Under the pieces are notes generated by a model. It did no database searches and was not told the origin of the DNA. It saw only the letters and a list, made by a program, of their open reading frames with translations. 64,000 bases of DNA from Anaeramoeba flamelloides (Eukaryota > Metamonada > Anaeramoebidae), in NCBI GenBank assembly GCA_027625915.1, contig JANTQA010000033.1, forward strand, positions 1,798,001-1,862,000, read 5' to 3'. Within the stretch, counting starts at the first letter, position 1, and each line of letters opens with the position of its first letter. Positions 63,721-64,000 of this stretch are shown here, one piece after another. The translations under genes and the position numbers were made by a program.

Positions 63721-64000
63721 TTCATTTCAGAAAATTTTTAAAATTCAAACAAGAAAATTATTTAAAACGGTAATAACTAGAAACTTAAGGGTGTCTTCAA
63801 AATATCTTGACCGGTTTTGTATTTTATTTTACTACCATGTTTGCAATCCACCAAATTGTCTATGTATCAATATTTAGATCCAATATTATTTAAATTGTAA
63901 ACTCATTATCATTAAATATTTTCCAGAGAGAATCAAAAAAAAGATAATCTGTTCATTTTTATTATGAAAAATTAAAATAAATTTTGAGATAAGGAAACTC
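63721..64000. other. AT-rich end of window
   Basis: Nothing recognised. Confidence 0.35.

Overview
The window is 64 kb of very AT-rich, gene-poor nuclear DNA from a unicellular eukaryote. The gene content is two near-twin RCC1-propeller/BTB proteins, a B-box zinc-finger protein, an SPRY-type exon, a divergent actin, and Ras and Rab GTPases with short GT..AG introns. This fits an amoeboid protist with expanded RCC1-BTB, B-box and small-GTPase families. Anaeramoeba (Metamonada) is my best guess, but that is inference from gene content. TAA and TGA are both used as stops, so the standard code fits.

Layout. 0-9.4 kb: an SPRY-like exon whose tail lies in a transposon end, repeats, a LINE relic (about 5.89-7.29 kb), a hairpin array, and a B-box gene (8971-9399, minus). 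9.4-17 kb: a 1.3 kb TA-flanked inverted-repeat element, foldback repeats, a second hairpin array, and a tRNA-headed SINE. 17.0-18.8 kb: RCC1-BTB copy 1 (plus). 20.9-22.5 kb: a second LINE relic running into a hairpin array. 24.7-26.9 kb: two head-to-head secreted-protein genes, followed by the largest hairpin array. 28-35.6 kb: only repeats. 35.7-36.9 kb: actin-like gene (minus). 37-46 kb: repeats, palindromes and small doubtful ORFs. 46.2-48.06 kb: RCC1-BTB copy 2 (minus), facing copy 1. 50.2-51.3 kb: eroding Ras gene with an intact CaaX 3' end. 56.2-56.5 kb: Rab pseudogene. 59.3-60.15 kb: Ras gene with three clean exons and a decayed 3' end. 60.5-64 kb: nested repeats.

The genes do not form a pathway. 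RCC1-BTB, B-box/SPRY and Ras families are signalling or ubiquitin-type modules that appear to be spreading by duplication and dying here. The actin has lost residues that canonical actin uses for ATP hydrolysis.

Two observations stand out. First, at least seven clusters carry 60-90 bp palindromes whose two arms change together between copies, joined by a recurring GTGCCGTCAAGTGCC-type spacer. I do not recognise this as a named element. Second, the two RCC1-BTB paralogues differ mainly in the same loops of all seven predicted blades while their BTB halves are almost identical, which suggests a diversifying recognition surface.
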